A stretch of DNA of 64,000 bases from contig NZ_CP112880.1 of NCBI RefSeq assembly GCF_028747205.1, positions 1,426,001 to 1,490,000 of the forward strand, given 5' to 3'. Position 1 is the first letter of the stretch. The number at the start of each line of letters is the position of its first letter. The notes under the pieces are model-generated. The model was not told the origin of the DNA, did not search any database, and saw only the letters and a program-made list of their open reading frames with translations. Made by a program: the position numbers and the translations under genes. Of this stretch, positions 42,928 to 51,141 are shown one piece after another. This DNA is from Streptomyces sp. CA-278952 (lineage in GTDB: Bacteria > Actinomycetota > Actinomycetes > Streptomycetales > Streptomycetaceae).

Positions 42928-44154
42928 GTGCCTCGTACCATCCGGGACGTCGTCTTCGTCGACGGCGTCCGCACCCCGTTCGGCAAAGCGGGCCCCAAGG
43001 GCATCTACCACGAGACCCGCGCCGACGACCTCGTCGTGAAGGCCATCCGGGAGCTGCTGCGCCGCAACCCGGACCTGGACCCCAAGAAGATCGACGAGGT
43101 CGCCATCGCCGCGACCACGCAGATCGGGGACCAGGGCCTGACGCTGGGCCGTACCGCCGGAATCCTGGCCGGTCTGCCGCAGTCCGTCCCCGGCTACTCG
43201 ATCGACCGCATGTGCGCGGGCGCGCTGACCGCCGTCACCTCGACGGCCGGTTCCATCGCCTTCGGCGCGTACGACGTCGTCGTGGCCGGTGGCGTCGAGC
43301 ACATGGGCCGCCACCCGATGGGCGAGGGCGTCGACCCGAACCCGCGCTTCGTCTCCGAGAAGCTGGTCGACGAGTCCGCCCTGTTCATGGGCATGACGGC
43401 GGAGAACCTGCACGACCGCTACCCGACGATCACCAAGGACCGTGCCGACGCGTACGCGGTGCGTTCGCAGGAGAAGGCCGCCAAGGCGTACGCCAACGGC
43501 AAGATCCAGCAGGACCTGGTGCCGGTCTCGGTGCGCCGCACGAACGCCGATGTCGGGGAGACGGGCTGGGGCCTGGTCACCGCCGACGAGCCGATGCGCC
43601 CGGGCACCACCATGGAGTCCCTGGCCGGTCTGAAGACCCCGTTCCGCGCCCACGGCCGCGTGACGGCCGGTAACGCCGCGGGACTCAACGACGGCGCCAC
43701 CGCCTCCCTGCTCGCCGCCGAGGATGTCGCGCGCGAGATGGGCCTCCCGGTCAGGATGCGCCTCGTCTCCTACGCCTTCGCGGGCGTCGAGCCGGAGGTC
43801 ATGGGCTACGGCCCGATCCCGGCGACCGAGAAGGCGCTGGCCCAGGCCGGTCTCTCCATCGAGGACATCGGTCTCTTCGAGATCAACGAGGCGTTCGCCG
43901 TGCAGGTGCTCGCCTTCCTGGAGCACTACGGCATCGCCGACGACGACGCCCGCGTCAACCAGTACGGCGGCGCGATCGCCTACGGCCACCCGCTGGCCTC
44001 CTCCGGTGTCCGGCTCATGACGCAGCTGGCCCGGCAGTTCGAGGAGCAGCCCGAGGTCCGCTACGGCCTGACGACCATGTGCGTCGGCTTCGGCATGGGC
44101 GCCACGGTCGTCTGGGAGAACCCGCACTTCAACGCTGACGGAGGCAACAAGTGA
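42928..44154 (+). CDS. fadA: Acetyl-CoA acyltransferase (thiolase), beta-oxidation beta subunit
   Basis: 408 residues from GTG 42928 with GGAGGAG upstream. Active-site C96 is in SIDRMCAGALTAV. The C-terminal catalytic pieces are INEAFAVQVLAF, YGGAIAYGHPLASSGVRL (His) and TTMCVGFGMG (second Cys). It cleaves 3-ketoacyl-CoA to acetyl-CoA and a shortened acyl-CoA. Its stop overlaps the fadB start (GTGA at 44151-44154), typical of a FadA-FadB complex. About 73 bp upstream, GTTAC-CCGCAA-GTAGC (42840-42855) is an imperfect inverted repeat that could be a fatty-acid regulator site (weak). Confidence 0.95.
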   Translation: MPRTIRDVVFVDGVRTPFGKAGPKGIYHETRADDLVVKAIRELLRRNPDLDPKKIDEVAIAATTQIGDQGLTLGRTAGILAGLPQSVPGYSIDRMCAGALTAVTSTAGSIAFGAYDVVVAGGVEHMGRHPMGEGVDPNPRFVSEKLVDESALFMGMTAENLHDRYPTITKDRADAYAVRSQEKAAKAYANGKIQQDLVPVSVRRTNADVGETGWGLVTADEPMRPGTTMESLAGLKTPFRAHGRVTAGNAAGLNDGATASLLAAEDVAREMGLPVRMRLVSYAFAGVEPEVMGYGPIPATEKALAQAGLSIEDIGLFEINEAFAVQVLAFLEHYGIADDDARVNQYGGAIAYGHPLASSGVRLMTQLARQFEEQPEVRYGLTTMCVGFGMGATVVWENPHFNADGGNK

Positions 44155-46280
44155 GTTCCACCACTGAGCTTCTGAAGGGTGCGGCCGAGCTGTTCCCCGG
44201 CGAGGTCGTCACCCAGGCGCACGTACGCCACCTGGACCTTCCGTCCGGCGCGGGCAACTTCGCCCTCATCACGCTGGACAACGGCCTTGACCACACCAAG
44301 CCGACCACCTTCGGACCGCAGTCGCTGGCGAACCTGAACGCCGCGATCGACCAGGTCGAGAAGGAGGCGTCCGAGGGCACCATCACGGGCGTCGGCATCA
44401 CCGGCAAGCCGTTCATCTTCGCCGTCGGCGCCGACCTCAAGGGCGTGGAGCTGCTCGGCCGCCACGAGGACGCGCTGGCCATCGGCAAGGGCGGCCACGA
44501 CGTCTTCCGCCGCCTGGCCGGCCTCGCGGTCCCGGCCTTCGCGTACTACAACGGCGCGGCCATGGGGGGCGGTGTCGAGGTCGGTCTGCACTGCACCTAC
44601 CGCACCGTCTCCCAGGCGCTCCCGGCGTTCTCGCTGCCCGAGGTCTTCCTCGGCCTGGTCCCCGGCTGGGGCGGCTGCGCGCTCCTGCCGAACCTGATCG
44701 GCGCGGACCGCGCGGTCTCGGTGATCATCGAGAACTCGCTGAACCAGAACCGTCAGCTCAAGGGCAAGCAGGTCTACGAGCTCGGGATCGCCGACGCGAT
44801 CTTCGAGGGCGCGGACTTCCTGGAGCAGTCGCTGATCTGGACCGCGGCCGTGCTGAAGGGCGAGCTCGCCGTCGAGCGGCCCGCGATCGACCGCGGCGAG
44901 GCCTGGGACGCGGCCGTCGCCCGCGGCCGGGCCATCGCCGACTCCAAGGTGCACGGCGCGGCCCCGGCCGCGTACCGCGCGCTGGACATCATCGCGGCGG
45001 CGAAGGACGGCGACCTGTCCGCCGGCTTCGACGCCGAGGACCAGGCGCTGGCGGACCTGATCATGGGCGGCGAGCTGCGCAGCGGCATCTACGCCTTCAA
45101 CCTGGTCCAGAAGCGCGCCAAGCGCCCGGCCGGCGCCCCGGACAAGAGCCTGGCCCGCCCGGTCACCAAGGTCGGCGTCGTCGGCGCGGGCCTGATGGCC
45201 TCGCAGCTGGCGCTGCTGTTCCTGCGCCGCCTGGAGGTCCCGGTCGTCCTCACGGACATCGACCAGGAGCGCGTCGACAAGGGTGTGGGCTATGTCCACG
45301 CCGAGATCGAGAAGCTGCTCGGCAAGGGCCGCATCAACCAGGACAAGGCCAACCGCCTCAAGGGCCTGGTCTCGGGTGTCCTCGACAAGGCCGAGGGCTT
45401 CGCGGACGCGGACTTCATCATCGAAGCCGTCTTCGAGGAGATCGGCGTCAAGCAGCAGGTGTTCGCGGAGGTCGAGGCGGTCGCCCCGGCGCACGCGATC
45501 CTCGCCACCAACACCTCCTCGCTCTCGGTGACCGAGATGGCGTCGAAGCTGAAGAACCCCGAGCGGGTCGTCGGCTTCCACTTCTTCAACCCGGTCGCGA
45601 TCCTCCCGCTGCTGGAGATCGTGCGCGGCGAGCAGACGGACGACGCCTCGCTGGCGACGGCGTTCGGTGTGGCCCGCAAGCTGAAGAAGACGGCGGTCCT
45701 GGTGAAGGACGCCCCGGCGTTCGTCGTCAACCGCATCCTCACCCGCTTCATGGGCGAGATCCAGAACGTCATCGACGAGGGCACCCCGGTCGAGGTCGCG
45801 GAGAAGGCCGTCGAGCCACTCGGCCTGCCGATGTCCCCGCTGGTGCTCCTGGAGCTGGTCGGCCCGGCCATCGGCCTGCACGTCTCCGAGACCCTGAACC
45901 GCGCCTTCCCGGAGCGTTTCACGGTCTCGCAGAACCTCGCGGCGGTCGTGAAGGCCGGCAAGCGCGGCTTCTACGTCTACGACTCCGGCGCTCCGGTCCT
46001 CGACCCCGAGGTCGCGGCCCTCCTCGAGCAGGGCGACACCGTCCTCACCGAGGAGCAGACCCGCGACCGCGTGCTCGACGCGGTGGCGCAGGAGATCGGC
46101 CTGATGCTGGACGAGGGCGTCGTCGCCGAGGCCCAGGACATCGACCTGTGTCTGATCACCGGCGCGGGCTGGCCCTTCCACCTGGGCGGCATCACGCCGT
46201 ACCTGGACCGTGAGGGCGTCTCCCAGCGGGTGAACGGCAAGCCGTTCCTGGCGCGGGGCGTGGCGAGCGTGCCGGCGTAA
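44151..46280 (+). CDS. fadB: Fatty oxidation complex alpha subunit (enoyl-CoA hydratase / 3-hydroxyacyl-CoA dehydrogenase)
   Basis: 709 residues from GTG 44151. The N-terminal ~200 residues are a crotonase fold (FIFAVGADLKGVELLGRHE, AMGGGVEVGLHCTYRT, FLGLVPGWGGCALLPNLIG). The Rossmann motif VGVVGAGLMASQLALLFL lies near 342-359, followed by NTSSLSVTEMASKLKNPERVVGFHFFNPV with the catalytic His and two helical 3HCDH C-terminal segments (FVVNRILTRFMGE). It hydrates enoyl-CoA and oxidises hydroxyacyl-CoA with NAD+, feeding the thiolase encoded just upstream. Length matches the actinobacterial family. Confidence 0.95.
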   Translation: MSSTTELLKGAAELFPGEVVTQAHVRHLDLPSGAGNFALITLDNGLDHTKPTTFGPQSLANLNAAIDQVEKEASEGTITGVGITGKPFIFAVGADLKGVELLGRHEDALAIGKGGHDVFRRLAGLAVPAFAYYNGAAMGGGVEVGLHCTYRTVSQALPAFSLPEVFLGLVPGWGGCALLPNLIGADRAVSVIIENSLNQNRQLKGKQVYELGIADAIFEGADFLEQSLIWTAAVLKGELAVERPAIDRGEAWDAAVARGRAIADSKVHGAAPAAYRALDIIAAAKDGDLSAGFDAEDQALADLIMGGELRSGIYAFNLVQKRAKRPAGAPDKSLARPVTKVGVVGAGLMASQLALLFLRRLEVPVVLTDIDQERVDKGVGYVHAEIEKLLGKGRINQDKANRLKGLVSGVLDKAEGFADADFIIEAVFEEIGVKQQVFAEVEAVAPAHAILATNTSSLSVTEMASKLKNPERVVGFHFFNPVAILPLLEIVRGEQTDDASLATAFGVARKLKKTAVLVKDAPAFVVNRILTRFMGEIQNVIDEGTPVEVAEKAVEPLGLPMSPLVLLELVGPAIGLHVSETLNRAFPERFTVSQNLAAVVKAGKRGFYVYDSGAPVLDPEVAALLEQGDTVLTEEQTRDRVLDAVAQEIGLMLDEGVVAEAQDIDLCLITGAGWPFHLGGITPYLDREGVSQRVNGKPFLARGVASVPA

Positions 46281-46295
46281 CGCTCGATTGCACTG

Positions 46296-46336
46296 CGGAC
46301 GGGCCGTACGGGAGATCATCCCGTACGGCCCGTCCG
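46296..46336. terminator. Strong bidirectional terminator between fadB and the phosphodiester glycosidase gene
   Basis: Left arm 46296-46313 (CGGACGGGCCGTACGGGA) pairs perfectly with 46319-46336, an 18-bp stem with a 5-nt GATCA loop, 16 bp after fadB. Confidence 0.92.
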
Positions 46337-46384
46337 GCGTGAACGATTCCGCGCGGAGCTCTCGTCGCGGGCGGGACAGACCGC

Positions 46385-47680
46385 TCAGCGAAGCGGTTCA
46401 GGCACGACGACGATCGCGTTCGAGACCTCGCGCTGCCGGTCCTCGTCCGTGCGGCCCGGGTCCGACGGGCTGTTTCGAACCCGGTCCCGCACCACCATCG
46501 TGCTGGAGCCGCCGCCGTCCAGGTTCATGGCCTCGACCGCGCCCAGCGCGAGAACCTCCCTCGCCGCCTCGGTCAACGTCGCCCCCTCGCTGACGCCCGG
46601 CCTGCGCCCGTCGAGGACGACCAGGAGCAGGGCACCGTCGGCACGGATGCCGGCGACGGTGCGCGGGGCACGGGTGCCGGACGCCCCGGCAGAGACACCG
46701 TTGGCGGCGGCGTTGATCATGATGCGGCCGGAGCGGACGAGGGCCGGGCCCGCGCCGAGCACGGAGGCGCCCTCGATGGGTACCTCCCGCCCCTCCCGGT
46801 CCGCCACGGTGGCGGACACCGTGAGGCCATGTCCGGTCCGGGCGTTCTCCCGGAGCCAGTGCGCCGCGGAGCCGGTGCCGATGAGGCTCCGGCCGTCCTG
46901 CGGCAGGGGGCCGCCCGCAGGGCTGCGCAGACCGATCACGGTGGATCGGGCGTCGAGCAGGGCCTCGACGCTGCCCGGGACGCCGACGGCCGTGGATGCC
47001 CCCCATTCGGTGGTGAATTCGACTAGTTCATCCTGGTCCGTACACACCCGCCCGGGGCGTGGAGCCGTGACCGGCGGTCCGATGCCGTCGAGGCGGTCGC
47101 CGCCGGTACCTCCGCAGCCGAGGATCCGGCCGGGCGTCCGGTTCGTTCCGTCCACCGGTCGGCTCACCCCGTGGTCCGTGGTGACCCGGCTCACGGAGCT
47201 CAGTTCGGTGATGCGGGCGGGCTTGTCGCGGGCCGGGAGGACCAGAGCGGTGCGGCCGTTGGACGCCTCGCTCAACAGAGTGCCCCCGGCGACGTACAGG
47301 CCCAGCGGATCGCCGGTGTCGCGCGGGGCCTCGGCGTCGAAGAAGGTGCCGTTGACCGCTGCGACGGCGCCCGCCCCGCGGGCCAGCGCACCCACGGTGT
47401 CGACCTGCGCGAGGCCGTCGCCGTGCTCGGCACGCATACGCACGGGCGCGTCGCGGTCCACCGTCAGGACGCTGAGACGCAGCGGGGCGCCGTCGTCGAG
47501 CGTGCGGGTCGTGTGCGTGAACGTCACCCCGTCCGGCAGGCGTTGGGCGGTCGGGGCGGGCGCAGGAGCCGGCGGCCCGGAGTCCCGGGGGCGCTCGGGT
47601 GACGCCCCGCCGCTGCAGGCCGCCAACAGCAGTGGCGCGAAGGCCAGCGCCGCCGCGCGGACCGGCCGTCGTACCCTCAT
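46385..47680 (-). CDS. Phosphodiester glycosidase (NAGPA-like) lipoprotein
   Basis: 431 residues from ATG 47680. Signal peptide with lipobox LLLAAC (Cys about 22). The body contains GAVAAVNGTFFDAEAPRDTGDPLGLYVAGG, AGIRADGALLLVVLDGRRPGVSEGATLTEAAREVLALGAVEAMNLDGGGSSTMVVRD, the hallmark of phosphodiester glycosidase domains (NGTFFD and NLDGGGSS). The family hydrolyses sugar-phosphate diesters such as GlcNAc-1-phosphodiesters. Facing a teichoic-acid-like locus, it may trim or remodel that polymer at the cell surface (inference). It is divergent from the Asp2-like gene. Confidence 0.92.
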   Translation of the reverse strand: MRVRRPVRAAALAFAPLLLAACSGGASPERPRDSGPPAPAPAPTAQRLPDGVTFTHTTRTLDDGAPLRLSVLTVDRDAPVRMRAEHGDGLAQVDTVGALARGAGAVAAVNGTFFDAEAPRDTGDPLGLYVAGGTLLSEASNGRTALVLPARDKPARITELSSVSRVTTDHGVSRPVDGTNRTPGRILGCGGTGGDRLDGIGPPVTAPRPGRVCTDQDELVEFTTEWGASTAVGVPGSVEALLDARSTVIGLRSPAGGPLPQDGRSLIGTGSAAHWLRENARTGHGLTVSATVADREGREVPIEGASVLGAGPALVRSGRIMINAAANGVSAGASGTRAPRTVAGIRADGALLLVVLDGRRPGVSEGATLTEAAREVLALGAVEAMNLDGGGSSTMVVRDRVRNSPSDPGRTDEDRQREVSNAIVVVPEPLR

Positions 47681-47921
47681 GTTTCTCTGTCTCCCCTTCT
47701 CGGCCACCCCGTCCGACCCGCCCGGGGAAAGGGCGCACCGGTGTGGAGGAATCACCCATCGCAAACGCCCTCGAACGCGTGGACACTATCAGCGCCCGAT
47801 GCCCGCAGAACGACCTGGGATGCATATGGCGACTCGACTGGCGTCCCCTGGGCCGGATAGACTCCAAAGCCCGACGGAACACCGTGTCCGACATCACGCG
47901 AGAGCAGGCAAGGGTATCTCC

Positions 47922-49610
47922 ATGACATCTCCGATCCCTCCTCTCGTGTCGAATCCAGCCGCTACGGACAGCCGGAGCGTGCTGACCGCCACAGACGACT
48001 CCGGCCCGATTCCGGTCGAGTATAAATTCCGCCCCGCCGAGGGCGATACTCAGCATCTGATCGTCATCTTCTCAGGTTTCGCAGCACCGGCCGGATATCA
48101 TTTCGCGGGTAAATCGCTGAACGATCTGCGCGCCAATATTCTCTGGATTCGCGACGACTTCGACGACCATTACAGCTACTACCTGTGCCGGGACATGAAT
48201 TTCGGTATCGAGACGGCGGTGGCGGGTCTGATCGAGCGGACCATGACCGGCCTCGGGCTCACCCCCGACCGGGTCAGCCTCCTGGGCGTCTCCAAGGGCG
48301 GCAGCGCGGCACTATATTTCGGATTGAAATACGGTTACCGGAACATCGTCTCCGTCGTGCCCCAGTTCCTGATCGGGGACTACGTTCGCGATCGGGCAGA
48401 GACGGGCCGGTACATGCTCGGCGAGGCAATGCCGCAGCAGCACGTGGACGCACTGAACGGAGCACTCCCCAGCCTGGTCAACGCCTATGGCGGGCAAGGC
48501 CACAACATCTACCTCTTCACCTCCGAGGCCGATGAGCAGTACACGAAGGAGATCCATCCGCACCTGGAGCTTTTCTGGGGGTGCGCCAATTTCAACTTCA
48601 TCCGTACGCGCTCGGCCATGGTGCGTCAGCACGGTGAGGTGTCCGGGTACAACCTGCCGCTCGTCACCGGTGTGCTGGCCTCGCTGACTGAGGGTGCGGA
48701 GCCCCGCCTGGGCTTCGTCGAGAACGGCAATGCGCAGGTCGACGAGGTGGAACGAGGCATGTATCTCGCCAAGTTGCGCCAGTCGGACCAGGTGGTCGCC
48801 GTGCTCAACAAGCAGGACATCCGCGGTGCCGGGCTGCTCCTCACCGGCCATGCCTTCCTTCCGGGCGAACCGTCCCATGCTGTCGGGCGGCCGGTCAAGA
48901 GCCTGATAGCCGAAGGTCCGGGCAATCGCCATTGGGAGTTCCCGCTCGCCACGACCGAGGCCAAGCATCTCTACAGTCTCTATTTCGACCGATTCGCTTG
49001 CGACTACCCTGACGGCGGCTTCGAACCGGAGAGCCCCAAGGGAATCCTGGTGAACGAGATCCCGGCCGGCGCGTACGACCTCTCGGTTCGCATTCAGAGC
49101 CCTGCTGAAGGCATAGACCGACGCGCGCCCCTCTCGGCACGCCGCCCCTTCGATATCCGACGCCCTTTCGGAGGCACGGAGATATCGCTGATCGGGGACA
49201 AGCGCAAGGTTCGACTCCTCCGAAGGCCCATTATCGGCCATTACTCCCAGGAGACAGCTTTCTCCGTCGAGAACACCTGGCTCAAGGAGCGAACGTTCCA
49301 CGTCGAAGGAACGTTCTTCGTCCACGGAATAGAGGCAGCCGAGCACGGGCACGCGAATTATTACCTAGTGCTGCGCGGAGAGCAGTCCATCTACTCGTTC
49401 CGGCTCGGCATGTCACGTAAGCCGGCCGCCATCCGCGGGCATATCCGACGTGGCGACTTCAGCAATTATGACTTCGCCTACTTCGCCACCTCGGGCTACA
49501 AGGGAATCAACCTCGCGAACGCACGTCCGGGAAACTACGAAGTGCACGTTTCCATGAGCACGGGCGGCTCTCTCTTCTCCGCCCAGGCCGGCACGGTCAC
49601 ACTGAACTGA
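47922..49610 (+). CDS. Asp2/XcbB-like alpha/beta-hydrolase, glycopolymer-associated
   Basis: 562 residues from ATG 47922. Residues ~40-260 look like an alpha/beta hydrolase: LIVIFSGFAAPAGYHF, then GVSKGGSAALYFGLKYG with nucleophile S124, and GHNIYLFTSEADEQYT as the acid region. The C-terminal half is beta-rich. Accessory-secretion Asp2 and capsular XcbB-type proteins share this plan. There is no signal peptide. Codon use is a little less GC-biased than that of its neighbours (AAATTC, AATTATTAC, CTA), hinting at later acquisition. It is convergent with the Ig-like gene, 6 nt between stops. A role in modifying or exporting the wall polymer is inferred from context. Confidence 0.8.
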   Translation: MTSPIPPLVSNPAATDSRSVLTATDDSGPIPVEYKFRPAEGDTQHLIVIFSGFAAPAGYHFAGKSLNDLRANILWIRDDFDDHYSYYLCRDMNFGIETAVAGLIERTMTGLGLTPDRVSLLGVSKGGSAALYFGLKYGYRNIVSVVPQFLIGDYVRDRAETGRYMLGEAMPQQHVDALNGALPSLVNAYGGQGHNIYLFTSEADEQYTKEIHPHLELFWGCANFNFIRTRSAMVRQHGEVSGYNLPLVTGVLASLTEGAEPRLGFVENGNAQVDEVERGMYLAKLRQSDQVVAVLNKQDIRGAGLLLTGHAFLPGEPSHAVGRPVKSLIAEGPGNRHWEFPLATTEAKHLYSLYFDRFACDYPDGGFEPESPKGILVNEIPAGAYDLSVRIQSPAEGIDRRAPLSARRPFDIRRPFGGTEISLIGDKRKVRLLRRPIIGHYSQETAFSVENTWLKERTFHVEGTFFVHGIEAAEHGHANYYLVLRGEQSIYSFRLGMSRKPAAIRGHIRRGDFSNYDFAYFATSGYKGINLANARPGNYEVHVSMSTGGSLFSAQAGTVTLN

Positions 49611-49616
49611 CCGAAG

Positions 49617-50345
49617 TCAGGAATGGTCCGCGACGGCACCAGGAGACGCTCCGAAGTCGCCGATATGCACGGTGACTTCCGACCACACCCGATGACCGCG
49701 CGCATCCTCATAACAGAGTTCGAAGCGGTCGTATCCCAGGTGTTCCGGATCGGCCTCGTACGTGACGCCGCCATCGGCGGTACAGGTCAGCAGCCCATGC
49801 CGGGCGATCCCCACTCCGACGAACCGCAGCCCTTCCGCGGGACTGTGACCGGCCGGGAGCAGCGCGCGCCCGCCCTGCCGCAGCCTCATGCTCTGTCCGG
49901 CCAGCACATGCCGCCGCACCCGGAACCCCGCATCCGAGACCGCCGTGGAGGGGATCAGTTTGTCGCCCTGGACCGTCATCAGGCCGATGATCACCCGGGG
50001 CAACAGCACACTGCCCTCGGCGGCGTCGTCGGCGATCCGCACGACGCAGTTGACCGTGCGCGGTTCGGTGCCGCCGGCGTACGTGGCGTACCGCCCGTTG
50101 TTCAGGTGGCTCATGCCCTGGTGACGCACCATCGTGGCGTGATCGCCGAGCAGGTCGTCGAGCAGGTACCCATAGGTACGGTAGGCACCGCCGACCGGCG
50201 TCACCGACAGTGCGAGGCCGAACTCCTGTCCTGGCACCAGGGGCAGTGCCGGGTCCACATCGGAGAACAGATCCAATGTGCCGCCGATATGGGGCATCTG
50301 GGGGTGGGTGACCCAGGCTCGTACGAGCGGATACCAGTCGTTCAC
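49617..50345 (-). CDS. Hypothetical protein with C-terminal Ig/cadherin-like segment, wall-polymer operon
   Basis: 242 residues from GTG 50345, which overlaps the SGNH hydrolase stop (GTGA). There is no signal peptide. The N-terminus has WYPLVRAWVTHPQMPHIGGTLDLFSDVDPALPLVPGQEFGL. The C-terminus GVTYEADPEHLGYDRFELCYEDARGHRVWSEVTVHIGD resembles a bacterial Ig/cadherin-like strand pattern. The family is not recognised. Coupling to SGNH hydrolase and the polymerase argues for a role with the same glycopolymer. Confidence 0.82.
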   Translation of the reverse strand: MNDWYPLVRAWVTHPQMPHIGGTLDLFSDVDPALPLVPGQEFGLALSVTPVGGAYRTYGYLLDDLLGDHATMVRHQGMSHLNNGRYATYAGGTEPRTVNCVVRIADDAAEGSVLLPRVIIGLMTVQGDKLIPSTAVSDAGFRVRRHVLAGQSMRLRQGGRALLPAGHSPAEGLRFVGVGIARHGLLTCTADGGVTYEADPEHLGYDRFELCYEDARGHRVWSEVTVHIGDFGASPGAVADHS

Positions 50346-51139
50346 AGCAGCACCTCTCTCCTCTCCTGGGATGCGGCGCCGGAGCCGACCCTGGACTTGG
50401 TCAGTCGTTCGAAGTCGTCGTCGTCGAGGAACTCCACCGCGGTCTCCGGGATCTTGGCCTCCAGGTTCCTGAAGTGGGCCGGGGTGAGCAAACCCTGGGC
50501 GCACATCTCGTCCGCCACGAACCGCGCGCACTCCACCGCGCCGTGACCGCGAAGGTGGGTGTTGTCGGCGATCCCGTCGGGGAAGTTGGCGTACTCCCCG
50601 GGCTCCGTGTAGAGAAAGAGCTGCTTGGTCCCCTCCGCACCGGCCTGGCGCCACCAGTTGACGCTCCACGCGTTGAGGTCGATGAGCGGAACGGACAGGC
50701 CCGCCGCGACTTCGCGCATGGCCGTCGGATAGAGACCCAGTGGGCGGCGCATGTTTCCGTGGTCGTCGAAGACGCGCCGTTCATGGCTGGTCACCAGCAC
50801 CGGATGCGCTCCCCGCGCCCGCGCCCCGAGCACGTACTTGCGCAGATACCACTGGTAGTCGCCGAACGGTTCGGTGAACCGGCCGTCACCCGGCTTCATG
50901 TCGATCAGCCCGAAGGAGACCACCAAGAGATCGCCGGGCTCGATGTTCTCCAGGATCCAGTCGAGCCTGCCGCGCTCGACGAAGCTGCGTGAACTGGCTC
51001 CGGCACGTGCGGCGTTCACTACTTCGGCGTTCTGGATGAAGATCTGGAGCACCTGGCCCCAGCCGGTCATCGGCGCCATGCTGCGCGGGCGGCTCGTCAC
51101 GCTGGAGTCACCCGCCAGAAAGACCCTCACATGCCGCAT
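50342..51139 (-). CDS. SGNH/GDSL hydrolase
   Basis: 265 residues from ATG 51139, 2 nt after the polymerase stop. Block I is VFLAGDSSVTS (catalytic S12), block II/III LVVSFGLIDMKPGD (the usual GxND is replaced by GLID), and block V DNTHLRGHG supplies Asp and His. The overall plan matches rhamnogalacturonan-acetylesterase-like SGNH proteins. Without a signal peptide it probably acts in the cytoplasm, adding or removing acyl groups on polymer intermediates (inference). The terminal segment (EFLDDDDFERLTKSRVG) is variable. Confidence 0.9.
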   Translation of the reverse strand: MRHVRVFLAGDSSVTSRPRSMAPMTGWGQVLQIFIQNAEVVNAARAGASSRSFVERGRLDWILENIEPGDLLVVSFGLIDMKPGDGRFTEPFGDYQWYLRKYVLGARARGAHPVLVTSHERRVFDDHGNMRRPLGLYPTAMREVAAGLSVPLIDLNAWSVNWWRQAGAEGTKQLFLYTEPGEYANFPDGIADNTHLRGHGAVECARFVADEMCAQGLLTPAHFRNLEAKIPETAVEFLDDDDFERLTKSRVGSGAASQERREVLL

Positions 51140-51141
51140 CC

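Noticed and set aside
46449..47921. Plus-strand frame leading into the Asp2-like gene
   Set aside because: Antisense to the phosphodiester glycosidase gene; the plausible start is ATG 47922.
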